From: Mycolicibacillus parakoreensis
GTDB lineage: Bacteria; Actinomycetota; Actinomycetes; Mycobacteriales; Mycobacteriaceae
NCBI RefSeq assembly: GCF_022370835.2
Contig: NZ_CP092365.1
Location: 3,410,001-3,474,000 of the forward strand
Direction: 5' to 3'
Length of the DNA: 64,000 nucleotides
Shown here piece after piece: positions 18,089 through 26,211 of this stretch. The notes under the pieces are model-generated. The model had not been told where the DNA came from, did not search any database, and saw only the letters and a list, made by a program, of their open reading frames with translations. A program made the position numbers and the translations under genes. Position 1 is the stretch's first letter. The number at the start of each line of letters is the position of its first letter.

Positions 18089-18118
18089 TTCTTAGCACTC
18101 GGCTATGGAGAGTGCAAG
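18089..18118 (-). promoter_or_regulatory. groEL2 promoter overlapping CIRCE element 2
   Basis: TTAGCACTC-N9-GAGTGCAAG (18092-18118) is a second CIRCE copy with two changes at its right end. On the minus strand TTGCAC (18117-18112) and TAAGAA (18094-18089) are 17 bp apart and make a plausible -35/-10. HrcA bound here would cover the promoter. Confidence 0.8.
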
Positions 18119-18230
18119 AAGAGGGGCGCTCAGGGCCGGCGCGCACGTGGCGCCGGCGGGCCCGCGACCCCGCTCTGGCGCCCGCCGACCCGCGGGGCAC
18201 CGCGCTGAGCGACAACCACCCCGCGGCGAC

Positions 18231-18304
18231 ACTGAGATCGACGCCCCAGCGGACACAGAGGCCCGAGAAACGCCCCTTTTGGCCGCTGGGGCGTCGATCT
18301 CAGT
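18231..18304. repeat. Perfect 22-bp inverted repeat between the M24 peptidase gene and groEL2 promoter
   Basis: The arms at 18231-18252 and 18283-18304 are exact inverted copies (outer end ACTGAGATCGACGCC), with a 30-nt loop containing CCCCTTTT. The element lies 13 bp past the stop of the peptidase gene and could end that transcript before the heat-shock promoter. The rest of 18119-18230 shows no gene. Confidence 0.7.
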
Positions 18305-18317
18305 ACGCACCCGCCGC

Positions 18318-19010
18318 TCACAGGTCCAAAAGCTGCTCACAGAAGCCGCCGAACCGGCCGCCCGGCTCGATCAGGTGCACCTCGAGGATCCAGTGGCAGA
18401 CCCGGCCGGTGCGATCGCGCCGGCGCATCGGCGCGTTGGATCCGGGAGTGATGTAGCAGTCGCGCTCGTCGCCGCTGATCTGCTTGTGCGGGAACTCCCC
18501 GACCAGGTGCCCGGCGATCGCGCTGCCCCACCGGTAGCCTTCCGCGGCCGCCACCGCGACCATGTGCTCGTACAACGCCGCACCGGTGAGCTCGGGGCGG
18601 GCGGCGAAGTGCGCGCGGCCGGCCTCCCACACCCGGCCCAACGCGGCGAGCAGGGCGTGTTTGGCCGGGTCGTCACCGACGACGAAGGTGCGCCCGAAGT
18701 CGGCCTCCCACTCGGTGAAGATGGGGCCCAGGTCGACGAAGACGATGTCGTCGGTGCCGATCACCTGCTCGGGCGGGTTCTCGGCGAACGGGACCAGGGT
18801 GTTGACCCCGGCGCGCACCACCCGCTTGTGCCAGTGGCGGCGCACCCCGAACCGGTCGGCGGCCAGCGCGGCGATCTGCTCGGAGAGCGCCTTCTCCCCC
18901 ACCCCGGGGCGGATCAGGTCCTCGGCGGCGATCGCCGCGAACAACGCCGCGGCGGCGTCCTGGGCCTCGCGCAGCCGCGTCACCCGCACCGTCTCCGCTG
19001 TCACCGACAC
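18318..19010 (-). CDS. M24-family metallopeptidase (Xaa-Pro aminopeptidase-like)
   Basis: A 230-residue pita-bread-fold enzyme without an N-terminal domain. The five metal ligands can be placed: the two Asp in VFVDLGPIFTEWEADFGRTF, the His in IAGHLVGEFPH, and the two Glu in ILEVHLIEP and GGFCEQLLDL. The family cleaves N-terminal residues before proline or acts as a related hydrolase; some short actinobacterial members have unknown substrates. GTG at 19010 lies 7 nt after TAGCAT (leaderless). A second GTG at 19004, with GAGG upstream, is an alternative start. Confidence 0.88.
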   Translation of the reverse strand: MSVTAETVRVTRLREAQDAAAALFAAIAAEDLIRPGVGEKALSEQIAALAADRFGVRRHWHKRVVRAGVNTLVPFAENPPEQVIGTDDIVFVDLGPIFTEWEADFGRTFVVGDDPAKHALLAALGRVWEAGRAHFAARPELTGAALYEHMVAVAAAEGYRWGSAIAGHLVGEFPHKQISGDERDCYITPGSNAPMRRRDRTGRVCHWILEVHLIEPGGRFGGFCEQLLDL

Positions 19011-19017
19011 CCCCTCG

Positions 19018-19023
19018 ATGCTA
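19018..19023 (-). promoter_or_regulatory. Promoter of the M24 peptidase gene
   Basis: TAGCAT on the minus strand, 7 nt before GTG 19010. Confidence 0.45.
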
Positions 19024-19048
19024 GAGCGGGCCGCCAACCCGGTTGCCT

Positions 19049-19075
19049 TAGACTGCATCCCGATCATCAAGGAGG
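19049..19075 (+). promoter_or_regulatory. Promoter and ribosome-binding site of the helicase gene
   Basis: TAGACT (19049-19054) is a -10 candidate. AAGGAGG (19069-19075) with a 5-nt gap sets the helicase start at GTG 19081. Confidence 0.6.
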
Positions 19076-19080
19076 TTTGG

Positions 19081-20754
19081 GTGCGGGCAACCGAGGCGCC
19101 CAGCACCCAGGCTTTGCGGGGCTGGCAGCGGCGGGCACTGGTCAAATATCTGACCGGCAAACCCCGCGATTTTTTGCTGGTCGCCACCCCCGGGGCCGGC
19201 AAGACCACGTTCGCGCTGCGCATCGCCGCCGAGCTGCTCGCCGACCGCACCGTCGACACGGTCACGATCGTGGTGCCCACCGAGCACCTGAAGATCCAGT
19301 GGGCCGCGGCGGCCACCGGCGCCGGGCTCGCACTGGACCCGCGGTTCTCCAACACCACCGGGCAGACCTCGGCCGACTACCACGGCGTGGTCGTCACCTA
19401 CGCGCAGGTGGCCAGCCACCCCACCCGGCACCGGGTGCGCACCGAGAACCGCCGCACGCTGGTGATCTTCGACGAGATCCACCACGGTGGGGACGCCAAG
19501 AGCTGGGGGGAGGCCATCCGGGAGGCGTTCGACGACGCCACCCGCCGCCTGGCGCTGACCGGCACCCCGTTCCGCAGCGACGACGCGCCGATCCCGTTCG
19601 TCGACTACCAGCCCGACGCCGCCGGGGTGCTGCGCTCACGCGCCGACCACACCTACGGCTACACCGACGCGCTGGCCGACCGGGTGGTGCGCCCGGTGGT
19701 GTTTCTGGCCTACTCCGGGCAGGCCCGCTGGCGCGACAGCGCCGGACAGGAGTACGCCGCGCGCCTCGGTGAGCCGCTCACCGCCGAGCACACCGCCCGG
19801 GCGTGGCGCACCGCGCTGGACCCGGCCGGCGAGTGGATGCCGGCGGTGATCGGGGCCGCCGACCGGCGGCTGCGCCGGCTGCGTGAGCATGTGCCCGATG
19901 CCGGCGGCATGGTCATCGCCTCCGATCAGAGCGCCGCGCGCGCCTACGCGGCGCTGCTGGCCACAATCACCGGCGAGACGCCCACCGTGGTGCTCTCCGA
20001 CGACCCGGGCGCCTCGGCGAAGATCAGCGAGTTCGCCGCCGGCACCTCCCGCTGGCTGGTGGCGGTGCGGATGGTCTCCGAGGGGGTCGACGTGCCGCGG
20101 CTGTCGGTGGGGGTCTACGCCACCAGCGCCGCCACCCCGCTGTTCTTCGCCCAGGCGGTCGGCCGGTTCGTGCGTTCCCGGCGGCACGGGGAGATGGCCA
20201 GCATCTTCTTGCCGTCGGTGCCGTCGCTGCTGCAGCTGGCCAGCGAGCTGGAGGCGCAGCGCGACCACGTGCTCGGCGAGCCGCACCGGCCGACCGAGGA
20301 GCAGGAGTTCGCCGCCGCCGAACGCACCCAGAGCGAGCCCGCCGAGCCCGACACCGGCTACACCTCGCTGGGGGCCGACGCCGAGTTGGATCAGGTGATC
20401 TTCGACGGGTCGTCGTTCGGCACCGCCACCCCGGCCGGCAGCCCCGAGGAGGAGGACTACCTGGGCATCCCGGGGCTGCTGGACGCCGAGCAGATGCGCG
20501 AGCTGCTGCGGCGGCGCCAAGACGAGCAGCTGTCGGGGCGCAGCGCGGCCGCGGCCCCGCCGCCGACCCGCCACGGTCAGCTGCGTGAGCTGCGCCGCGA
20601 ACTCAACGCGCTGGTCTCCGCCGCCCATCACCGGCTGGGCAGACCGCACGGCTGGATCCACAACGAGCTGCGGCGGCGCTGCGGGGGCCCGCCGGTCGCC
20701 GCGGCCACCGCGGTGCAGCTGCAGCAACGCATCGAGGTGATCCGAACGCTGTGA
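19081..20754 (+). CDS. Superfamily 2 DEAD/DEAH-type helicase
   Basis: A 557-residue ATP-dependent helicase. Motif I is ATPGAGKTTFA (about residues 35-45), motif II DEIHH (about 131-135), motif III LALTGTPF and motif VI QAVGRFVRSRR (about 357-367). The N-terminus LRGWQRRALVKYL is a Q-motif-like segment. The C-terminal ~130 residues are acidic, then helical, and resemble no domain I know. The protein is probably a DNA repair or processing helicase; the exact role is not assigned. GTG 19081 is chosen because of the strong AAGGAGG. It is divergent from the M24 peptidase gene. Confidence 0.9.
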   Translation: MRATEAPSTQALRGWQRRALVKYLTGKPRDFLLVATPGAGKTTFALRIAAELLADRTVDTVTIVVPTEHLKIQWAAAATGAGLALDPRFSNTTGQTSADYHGVVVTYAQVASHPTRHRVRTENRRTLVIFDEIHHGGDAKSWGEAIREAFDDATRRLALTGTPFRSDDAPIPFVDYQPDAAGVLRSRADHTYGYTDALADRVVRPVVFLAYSGQARWRDSAGQEYAARLGEPLTAEHTARAWRTALDPAGEWMPAVIGAADRRLRRLREHVPDAGGMVIASDQSAARAYAALLATITGETPTVVLSDDPGASAKISEFAAGTSRWLVAVRMVSEGVDVPRLSVGVYATSAATPLFFAQAVGRFVRSRRHGEMASIFLPSVPSLLQLASELEAQRDHVLGEPHRPTEEQEFAAAERTQSEPAEPDTGYTSLGADAELDQVIFDGSSFGTATPAGSPEEEDYLGIPGLLDAEQMRELLRRRQDEQLSGRSAAAAPPPTRHGQLRELRRELNALVSAAHHRLGRPHGWIHNELRRRCGGPPVAAATAVQLQQRIEVIRTL

Positions 20755-20785
20755 TCGCCGCGCCGGGTGTGTTTGACTGCCCGAT

Positions 20786-21322
20786 ATGAGAGCTGCCGCC
20801 CTGGCCGGTGTCGCGGCGCTGGCCGTCGTGTTCGGCGCCGCCGGCTGCGGCGACCGCGACGAGGAGCCGACCGGGGCGCCGACACCGTCGCGCACCACGC
20901 TCGATCCCGCCGCGGCCGGCCCGCAGGCGCTGCCGGTCGGGTTCCCCACCGATGTCCCGGTGCTCAACGGCGACATCAGCGGGCAGGCGATGGCGGTGCC
21001 CGGCTCCCGGGGCACGATCTGGACGCTGACGGTCGCCGGGGTCGACGATCAGGGCGCCGACACCGCCGCGCGGCTGCTCAGCGAGGCGGGCTTTCGCCGC
21101 GACGAGGTGGCCTCGCAGTGGAACAGCGACCCGGCGTGCGACTACCAAACGCAGTTCAGCAAGGACCGCGACGACGGCGGGGCCTACATCGCGGTGCTCT
21201 GCCCCAGCGTCGAGCACGCCACGCTGACCTACACGGTCAACATCTATCCGAAGGAGGACTGGCAGATCACCGATCTGCCGGAGCTGCCGCAGGCGCCCGA
21301 CCCGCCGCGGCCCGGCGGCTGA
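20786..21322 (+). CDS. Lipoprotein, paralog of the next gene
   Basis: A 178-residue exported lipoprotein. It has a hydrophobic signal peptide and lipobox FGAAGC (Cys at about 21), a short Pro/Thr linker and a ~120-residue domain with PVGFPTDVPVLNGDISG, SRGTIWTLTVAGVDDQGA and LTYTVNIYPKEDW. The same landmarks occur in the same order in the following gene, so the two arose by duplication. Function unknown. No Shine-Dalgarno; TTGACT lies 7 nt before the ATG and the equivalent TTAACT lies 7 nt before the paralog's ATG, suggesting leaderless starts for both. Confidence 0.8.
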   Translation: MRAAALAGVAALAVVFGAAGCGDRDEEPTGAPTPSRTTLDPAAAGPQALPVGFPTDVPVLNGDISGQAMAVPGSRGTIWTLTVAGVDDQGADTAARLLSEAGFRRDEVASQWNSDPACDYQTQFSKDRDDGGAYIAVLCPSVEHATLTYTVNIYPKEDWQITDLPELPQAPDPPRPGG

Positions 21323-21346
21323 GCGGGCCGTGTTTAACTACCGGTC

Positions 21347-21991
21347 ATGAGCTCACATCCGGTGCGGGTGGTCGGGGCGGCGGTGCTCGCCGCGGGCCTG
21401 GTCGTCGGCGGCTGCGCGCGCGGCGGGCACGACGACACCGCGACGAGCCCGCCGTCGACGGCGAGCACCACGAGTTCGGCGGCCCCGGGCCTGGGCCCCG
21501 AAGCCGCCGGCCCCGACGCCCTGCCCGACGGGTTCCCCGCCGCGGTGCCGATCCTCGACGGCCAGATCGACGCCGAGTCCCGCGATGTGCTCGGCTCGCG
21601 CGGCGTCATCTGGATGGTGACCGTCACCGACGTCGACCCCGACGGCGCCGAGATCGCCGAGCGGCTGCTGCGCGACGCGGGGTTCGTCCAGGCCGAGGAC
21701 ACCTCGCAGTGGAGCGGCGGGCCGTGTGAACGCGAGGGGCAGTTCAGCACGGAGCCCACCGACGGCGACGTCGGGGACCCTGGGGACGCCGAAGACGCCG
21801 AGGACTCCTATGTCGTGCACCTGTGCGCCAACCCCGACGGGCCGCGCTACCGGCTGGAGTACACCGTCAACGTCTACCCGCCGAACAAGTGGCCGATGCC
21901 GCAGATGCCCGAGATGCCGGACCTGCCGGAGCTGCCCGAGATGCCGGAGCCGCCCGCGCCGGAGGTGCCGGCCCCCGAGCCGCCCCGCTAG
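21347..21991 (+). CDS. Lipoprotein, paralog of the previous gene, with Pro-Glu-Leu-rich tail
   Basis: A 214-residue exported lipoprotein. The lipobox is LVVGGC (Cys at about 23), followed by a Ser/Thr linker and the domain shared with the upstream paralog (PDGFPAAVPILDGQID, SRGVIWMVTVTDVDPDGA, LEYTVNVYPPNKW). It differs by an acidic insertion (DGDVGDPGDAEDAED) and a C-terminal run of PEMPDLPELPEMPEPP-like repeats that could span the cell wall. Function unknown. It ends one base before the converging PH-domain gene. Confidence 0.8.
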   Translation: MSSHPVRVVGAAVLAAGLVVGGCARGGHDDTATSPPSTASTTSSAAPGLGPEAAGPDALPDGFPAAVPILDGQIDAESRDVLGSRGVIWMVTVTDVDPDGAEIAERLLRDAGFVQAEDTSQWSGGPCEREGQFSTEPTDGDVGDPGDAEDAEDSYVVHLCANPDGPRYRLEYTVNVYPPNKWPMPQMPEMPDLPELPEMPEPPAPEVPAPEPPR

Positions 21992-21992
21992 C

Positions 21993-23429
21993 TCACCGGC
22001 GCTGCGCCCAGACGCTGTCGGCGACCCACGGCGAGGCGGTCGCGGCGATGTCCCACGCCCAGGCGATCGGCACGTCGATGAGCTGGTAGGCCTTCACCCC
22101 CGCGGCGGTGGCCGCGATCAGGGTGGCCACCCCGGCGCGGCGCTGAAACCAGCTCTGGCGCACCGACCAGGCGATGATCCCGGCGGTGGCCAGGCAGTCG
22201 CGGCGCCGCTCCACGCTGCCGGCGCGGCCCACCAGCCACTGCGGCGACACCCGGTGGCCCAGCGCGTGCACCCGGTCGAGGGCCAGCAGCGCCGCCCCGG
22301 CGAGCACCGCCAGCCAGATCGCCCACCACCACGCCGGCACGTCGAGGACCGCCAGCACCAGCGCGGCCGCCGCGGGCGCCGCCAGCGCCCGGGTCCAGCG
22401 CCGCCGTGCGGCGGCGGGGCCGTGCGGGCGCAGCGGCCCGGTCACCACGTCCGGGTCGCCGACCAGTTCGGTGAGCACTCGGCGGGCGGTGGGTGCCGGG
22501 CACGGCGGCAGCAGCACCGACGCCGCGCCGGCGCCGGCCACCCCGGTCATCACCGCGTCCACGCGGGCCCCGCCGACCGCCCGCACCAGCAGCGGTTCGC
22601 GCAGCACCCCGCCGCGCAGCCGGCTCATGTCGAAGGTGCGCTCACGCAGCCGGGTCAGCCCGTGGCGCAGCCGCAGCACCCCACCGCGCCGGGAGAGCTC
22701 CAGATTGCCGTAGACCAGCAGTGACCGCAGCATCGCCAACACCACCGCGACCACCACCACCAGCACCGCGGTGGCGCCGACGGTGCTCACCACCCCCCAG
22801 CGGGCCACCAGGTTCTCCGCGGTCCGGCCGAGCCAGGAGCCCTCGCGCAGCAGCTGTTCCCCGCCGATCTGGTAGGCCACCCCGAGCGCGGCGGCCAGCG
22901 TCGCCAGCCCCGACACGCTCAGCGGGCTGTAGCGCAGCCACGACGGCTCCCAGCGCGCCAGCACCGCGCCACCGCGGGTGTCGGGGCGCGGGTCGTCCTG
23001 CTCGGCGTCGGCGAGCAGCACCGCCCGCAACGCCGGTACCTGGTCGGCGCGCACGGCATCGAGAACGAAGGCGCTGTCCCGATCGGCCTGCTGGCCGGTG
23101 GCGACGCGGATCACGGTCAGCCCGAGCAGCCGGTGCAACAGCCGCACTTCAGTGACCACACTGCGAATTCTGTTGCGCGGCACCGCCACCGTGGCCCGGC
23201 GCAGCAGCCCGGTGCGCAGCTGCACCTCCTCCTCGGCGATCCGGTAGCTGGTGGTCGCCCACCGCGCCATCCCGATGACGACGGTGCCCACCAGCACCAC
23301 CACGACCCACAACGGATCCCCCGAGGCGCTGCCGAACAGCACCGCGGCCACCACCAGCGGCAGTTGGCGCAGCAGTTCGTGCACCGGATGCACCAGCAGC
23401 ATCCGCGGGCTCAGCCGCTGCCAGCTCAT
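21993..23429 (-). CDS. Bacterial PH-domain (bPH_2/YdbT-like) membrane protein
   Basis: A 478-residue membrane protein with repeated bacterial pleckstrin-homology-like segments (TSYRIAEEEVQLRTGLLRR and GGVLRLRHGLTRLRERTFDM), separated by pairs of membrane helices. The layout matches YdbT. The start ATG at 23429 overlaps the stop of the upstream smaller bPH_2 gene (ATGA), the usual YdbS-YdbT pairing. The role in this family is poorly known; B. subtilis YdbS/YdbT is linked to resistance to antimicrobial compounds. In this genome, function is inferred by family only. Confidence 0.85.
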   Translation of the reverse strand: MSWQRLSPRMLLVHPVHELLRQLPLVVAAVLFGSASGDPLWVVVVLVGTVVIGMARWATTSYRIAEEEVQLRTGLLRRATVAVPRNRIRSVVTEVRLLHRLLGLTVIRVATGQQADRDSAFVLDAVRADQVPALRAVLLADAEQDDPRPDTRGGAVLARWEPSWLRYSPLSVSGLATLAAALGVAYQIGGEQLLREGSWLGRTAENLVARWGVVSTVGATAVLVVVVAVVLAMLRSLLVYGNLELSRRGGVLRLRHGLTRLRERTFDMSRLRGGVLREPLLVRAVGGARVDAVMTGVAGAGAASVLLPPCPAPTARRVLTELVGDPDVVTGPLRPHGPAAARRRWTRALAAPAAAALVLAVLDVPAWWWAIWLAVLAGAALLALDRVHALGHRVSPQWLVGRAGSVERRRDCLATAGIIAWSVRQSWFQRRAGVATLIAATAAGVKAYQLIDVPIAWAWDIAATASPWVADSVWAQRR

Positions 23430-23911
23430 GTGGCGTCCTCGGCGCCGAGGGCGGCGATGTCGGTGAGGTAGGCCACGACGTGGTCGGCGACCGCGGTGTC
23501 CAGTGCGGCGATGCGCACCTCGCCGGCCGACGACGCGGTGGTGATCGCCACGTTGGCCAGCCCGAACATCCGGTCCAGCGGGCCGCGGTGGGTGTCGACG
23601 GTCTGCACCCGCGAGATCGGGGCGATGCGGCGCTCCTGCACCAGCCAGCCGACCCGGGTGTAGACCGCCTGCGGGCTGATCTCCCAGCGGTGCACCCGGT
23701 AGCGCCACAGCGGCACCACCACGGTGCCGACCGCCAGTCCGGCCAGGGTCAGCACCCCCGCGCCGGCGTGCAGCCACGGCCGGGTGGGGTCGGCCACCGC
23801 CCAGACCAGCTGCCCCAGCGCCAGCACCAGCCACGGGATGGCCCCGCCCAGCGCCCAGACCAGCGGCGCCTTAGCGCTCGGCGGGTGGGCGGGTTCGGCC
23901 ATCGTCACCAT
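23426..23911 (-). CDS. Bacterial PH-domain (bPH_2/YdbS-like) membrane protein
   Basis: A 161-residue protein with two membrane helices (about 19-38 and 46-67). One bPH_2 domain follows: YRVHRWEISPQAVYTRVGWL, then ERRIAPISRVQTVDTHRGPLDRMFGL, the most conserved stretch of the family. It is the first gene of a two-gene operon with the YdbT-like protein. ATG at 23911 is used; an in-frame ATG at 23902 is also possible. Confidence 0.85.
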   Translation of the reverse strand: MVTMAEPAHPPSAKAPLVWALGGAIPWLVLALGQLVWAVADPTRPWLHAGAGVLTLAGLAVGTVVVPLWRYRVHRWEISPQAVYTRVGWLVQERRIAPISRVQTVDTHRGPLDRMFGLANVAITTASSAGEVRIAALDTAVADHVVAYLTDIAALGAEDAT

Positions 23912-23993
23912 GGTCTAAGCATGGCGTACGCCGCCGGCCCCCCGCAGCACGATTCCGGGCCCGCGGCCCCAGGAGGCCCCCAGCCGCGATGGG

Positions 23994-23999
23994 TATCGT
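23994..23999 (+). promoter_or_regulatory. Promoter of the SDR-moeA unit
   Basis: TATCGT, 8 nt before ATG 24008; no Shine-Dalgarno. Confidence 0.4.
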
Positions 24000-24007
24000 G
24001 GCCGTTC

Positions 24008-24931
24008 ATGGACTCCCCCCGGCATTGGGACAGCGCTGCGGTCCCCGACCAGACCGGCCGCGTCGCGGTCGTCACCGGCTCCAACACCGGCATCGGCTAC
24101 GAGACCGCCCGCGTGCTCGCCGCCCGCGGCGCCCAGGTGGTGCTGGCGGTGCGCACCCCGGCCAAGGGCGAGGCGGCGGCCGCGCGGATCCGCGCGCAGC
24201 ATCCCGACGCGCAGGTGGCGATCACCGAATGCGACCTCGCCTCGCTGGAGTCGATCCGCACCGCCGCGGCCGACCTGCGCTCGGCCTATCCCCGCATCGA
24301 TCTGCTGATCAACAACGCCGGGGTGATGTTCACCCCGCGCCAGGAGACCGTCGACGGTTTCGAAATGCAGTTCGGCACAAATCATCTCGGCCATTTCGCG
24401 CTGACCGGCCTGATCCTGGACCGGCTGGTCGGCGCCGACGGCTCGCGGGTGGTGACCGTGTCGTCCAACGCCCACCGGCTGCGGGCCGCGATCCACTTCG
24501 ACGACCTGCAGTGGCAGCGCGGCTACAGCCGGGTCGGCGCCTACGGGCAGGCGAAGCTGGCCAACCTGCTGTTCACCTACGAACTGCAGCGCCGCCTGGC
24601 CGCCGCCGCCGAACCGACGATCGCGGTGGCCGCCCACCCCGGCTCGTCGAACACCGAGCTGATGCGCAACCTGCCGGCGTTGCTGCGCCCGGCGGCCAGG
24701 CTCACCGCGCCGCTGCTGTTCCAGAACGCGGCGATGGGGGCGCTGCCGACGCTGCGGGCCGCGACCGACCCGCAGGTCACCGGCGGGCAGTACTTCGGCC
24801 CCGACGGCTGGCAGCAGCAGCGCGGCCATCCCGTGGCGGTGCGCTCGAGCCGCCAGTCCTACGACGCGGACCTGCAGCGGCGGCTGTGGACGGTCTCCGA
24901 GGAACTCACCGGGGTGACCTATGGCGTATGA
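24008..24931 (+). CDS. Short-chain dehydrogenase/reductase
   Basis: A 307-residue SDR. The cofactor motif is VVTGSNTGIGYETARVL (TGxxxGIG, about residues 21-37), with DLINNAGV-type LLINNAGVMF, the catalytic Ser in VVTVSSNAH and the YxxxK motif YGQAKLAN. The sequence resembles retinol-dehydrogenase/oxidoreductase-type SDRs and M. tuberculosis Rv0439c, which occupies the same place next to moeA2. Substrate unknown. The 3' end overlaps moeA by 11 bp. Confidence 0.92.
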   Translation: MDSPRHWDSAAVPDQTGRVAVVTGSNTGIGYETARVLAARGAQVVLAVRTPAKGEAAAARIRAQHPDAQVAITECDLASLESIRTAAADLRSAYPRIDLLINNAGVMFTPRQETVDGFEMQFGTNHLGHFALTGLILDRLVGADGSRVVTVSSNAHRLRAAIHFDDLQWQRGYSRVGAYGQAKLANLLFTYELQRRLAAAAEPTIAVAAHPGSSNTELMRNLPALLRPAARLTAPLLFQNAAMGALPTLRAATDPQVTGGQYFGPDGWQQQRGHPVAVRSSRQSYDADLQRRLWTVSEELTGVTYGV

Positions 24932-26147
24932 GCCGGCCGCCGAGCTGCGTTCGGTCGAGGAGCACCAGCGCATCGTCGCCGAGCACCTGCCGGCCGGCGA
25001 GCCGGTGGCGCTGGCGCTGGCCGACGCCGAGAATCTGGTGCTCGCCGCCGATCTCGTCGCCGAGGTGGCGCTGCCGGTGTTCGACAACTCCGCGATGGAC
25101 GGCTACGCGGTGCGCGCGGCCGACGTCGCCGGCGCCGACGACACCCCGGTCACCCTGCCGGTCGCCGAGGACATCCCGGCCGGGCGCACCGACATCCCCG
25201 CGCTCGCCCCGCACACCGCGCACCGGATCATGACCGGCGCCCCGGTGCCGGCCGGCGCCACCGCGATCGTGCCGGTGGAACGCACCGACGGCGGGGTCGA
25301 CACCGTAAAGATCCGGGCGGCCAGCGCCGAGGGCCGCCACATCCGCCGCGCCGGTGAGGACGTGCCCGCCGGCGCCACCGTGCTGCGCGCCGGGCACCGG
25401 GTCACCCCGGCGGTGGTGGGGCTGGCCGCCGCGCTCGGCCACGACCGGCTGACGGTGTGGCCGCGCCCGCGGGTGCTGGTGATCTCCACCGGCACCGAGC
25501 TGGTGGCCCCCGGCACCCCGCTGCAGCCGGGCCAGATCTACGAGTCCAACGCGGTGATGCTGGCCGCGGCGGTGCGCGACGCCGGCGCGGCGGTGCCGGC
25601 GGTGGCCACCGTCAGCGACGACGTCGAGGAGTTCGCCGCGGTGCTCGACCGCTACGCCGGCCACATCGACCTGATCGTCACCAGCGGCGGCGTCTCGGCC
25701 GGCGCCTACGAGGTGGTCAAGGACGCGTTCGGCCGCGACGGCGGCCAGGGGGTGCAGTTCGTCAAGGTCGCGATGCAGCCCGGGATGCCGCAGGGCATCG
25801 GGCGGGTCGGGCGCACCGGCATCGTCACGCTGCCGGGCAACCCGGTGTCGGCGATGGTCTCCTTCGAGGTGTTCCTGCGCCCGGCGCTGCGCGCCGCGAT
25901 GGGCCTGGCCCGCCCGCACCGCCCCCGCCGGGAGGCGATCCTCACCGACGCGGTGCGCTCCCCGCCGGGCAAACGCCAATTCCGCCGCGGCGTGTTCGAC
26001 GCCGACGCCGGCACCGTGGTCACCTGGGGCCCGCCCGCCTCCCATCACCTGCGCTACATGGCCTCGGCGAACTGCCTGCTCGACATCCCCGCCGACGTCA
26101 CCGACCTGGCCGCCGGGGCCGCGGTGCGGCTGTGGGACCTGAGCTGA
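24921..26147 (+). CDS. moeA: Molybdopterin molybdotransferase MoeA (MoeA2)
   Basis: A 408-residue enzyme that inserts molybdate into adenylated molybdopterin in molybdenum-cofactor synthesis. Landmarks: the N-terminal LPVFDNSAMDGYAVRAADV, the domain-II segment HRIMTGAPVPAGATAIVPVE, the catalytic-domain TSGGVSAGAYE (about residue 253) and LPGNPVSAMVSFE (about 304). Length matches MoeA2 (about 405). The start lies inside the 3' end of the SDR gene, implying coupling. Confidence 0.96.
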   Translation: MAYEPAAELRSVEEHQRIVAEHLPAGEPVALALADAENLVLAADLVAEVALPVFDNSAMDGYAVRAADVAGADDTPVTLPVAEDIPAGRTDIPALAPHTAHRIMTGAPVPAGATAIVPVERTDGGVDTVKIRAASAEGRHIRRAGEDVPAGATVLRAGHRVTPAVVGLAAALGHDRLTVWPRPRVLVISTGTELVAPGTPLQPGQIYESNAVMLAAAVRDAGAAVPAVATVSDDVEEFAAVLDRYAGHIDLIVTSGGVSAGAYEVVKDAFGRDGGQGVQFVKVAMQPGMPQGIGRVGRTGIVTLPGNPVSAMVSFEVFLRPALRAAMGLARPHRPRREAILTDAVRSPPGKRQFRRGVFDADAGTVVTWGPPASHHLRYMASANCLLDIPADVTDLAAGAAVRLWDLS

Positions 26148-26167
26148 GCCGGCCGTGAGCCGGCCGT

Positions 26168-26205
26168 GAGTGCACGCCCACCGCGGTGGGCGCACTCCGT
26201 AAGAT
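26168..26205 (+). promoter_or_regulatory. Palindrome and leaderless promoter of psd
   Basis: CGCCCACCGCGGTGGGCG (26175-26192) is an 18-bp perfect palindrome without loop, flanked by GAGTG/CACTC. It abuts the -10 box TAAGAT (26200-26205), which lies 6 nt before the psd ATG. The palindrome covers the -35 area, so it could be an operator; alternatively it ends moeA transcription. Just upstream the 11-mer AGCCGGCCGTG occurs twice. Confidence 0.6.
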
Positions 26206-26211
26206 GTCCGG

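Noticed and set aside
26175..26192. The psd palindrome as a standard intrinsic terminator
   Set aside because: It has no loop and no T-tract, and it sits at the -35 position, so an operator is at least as likely.
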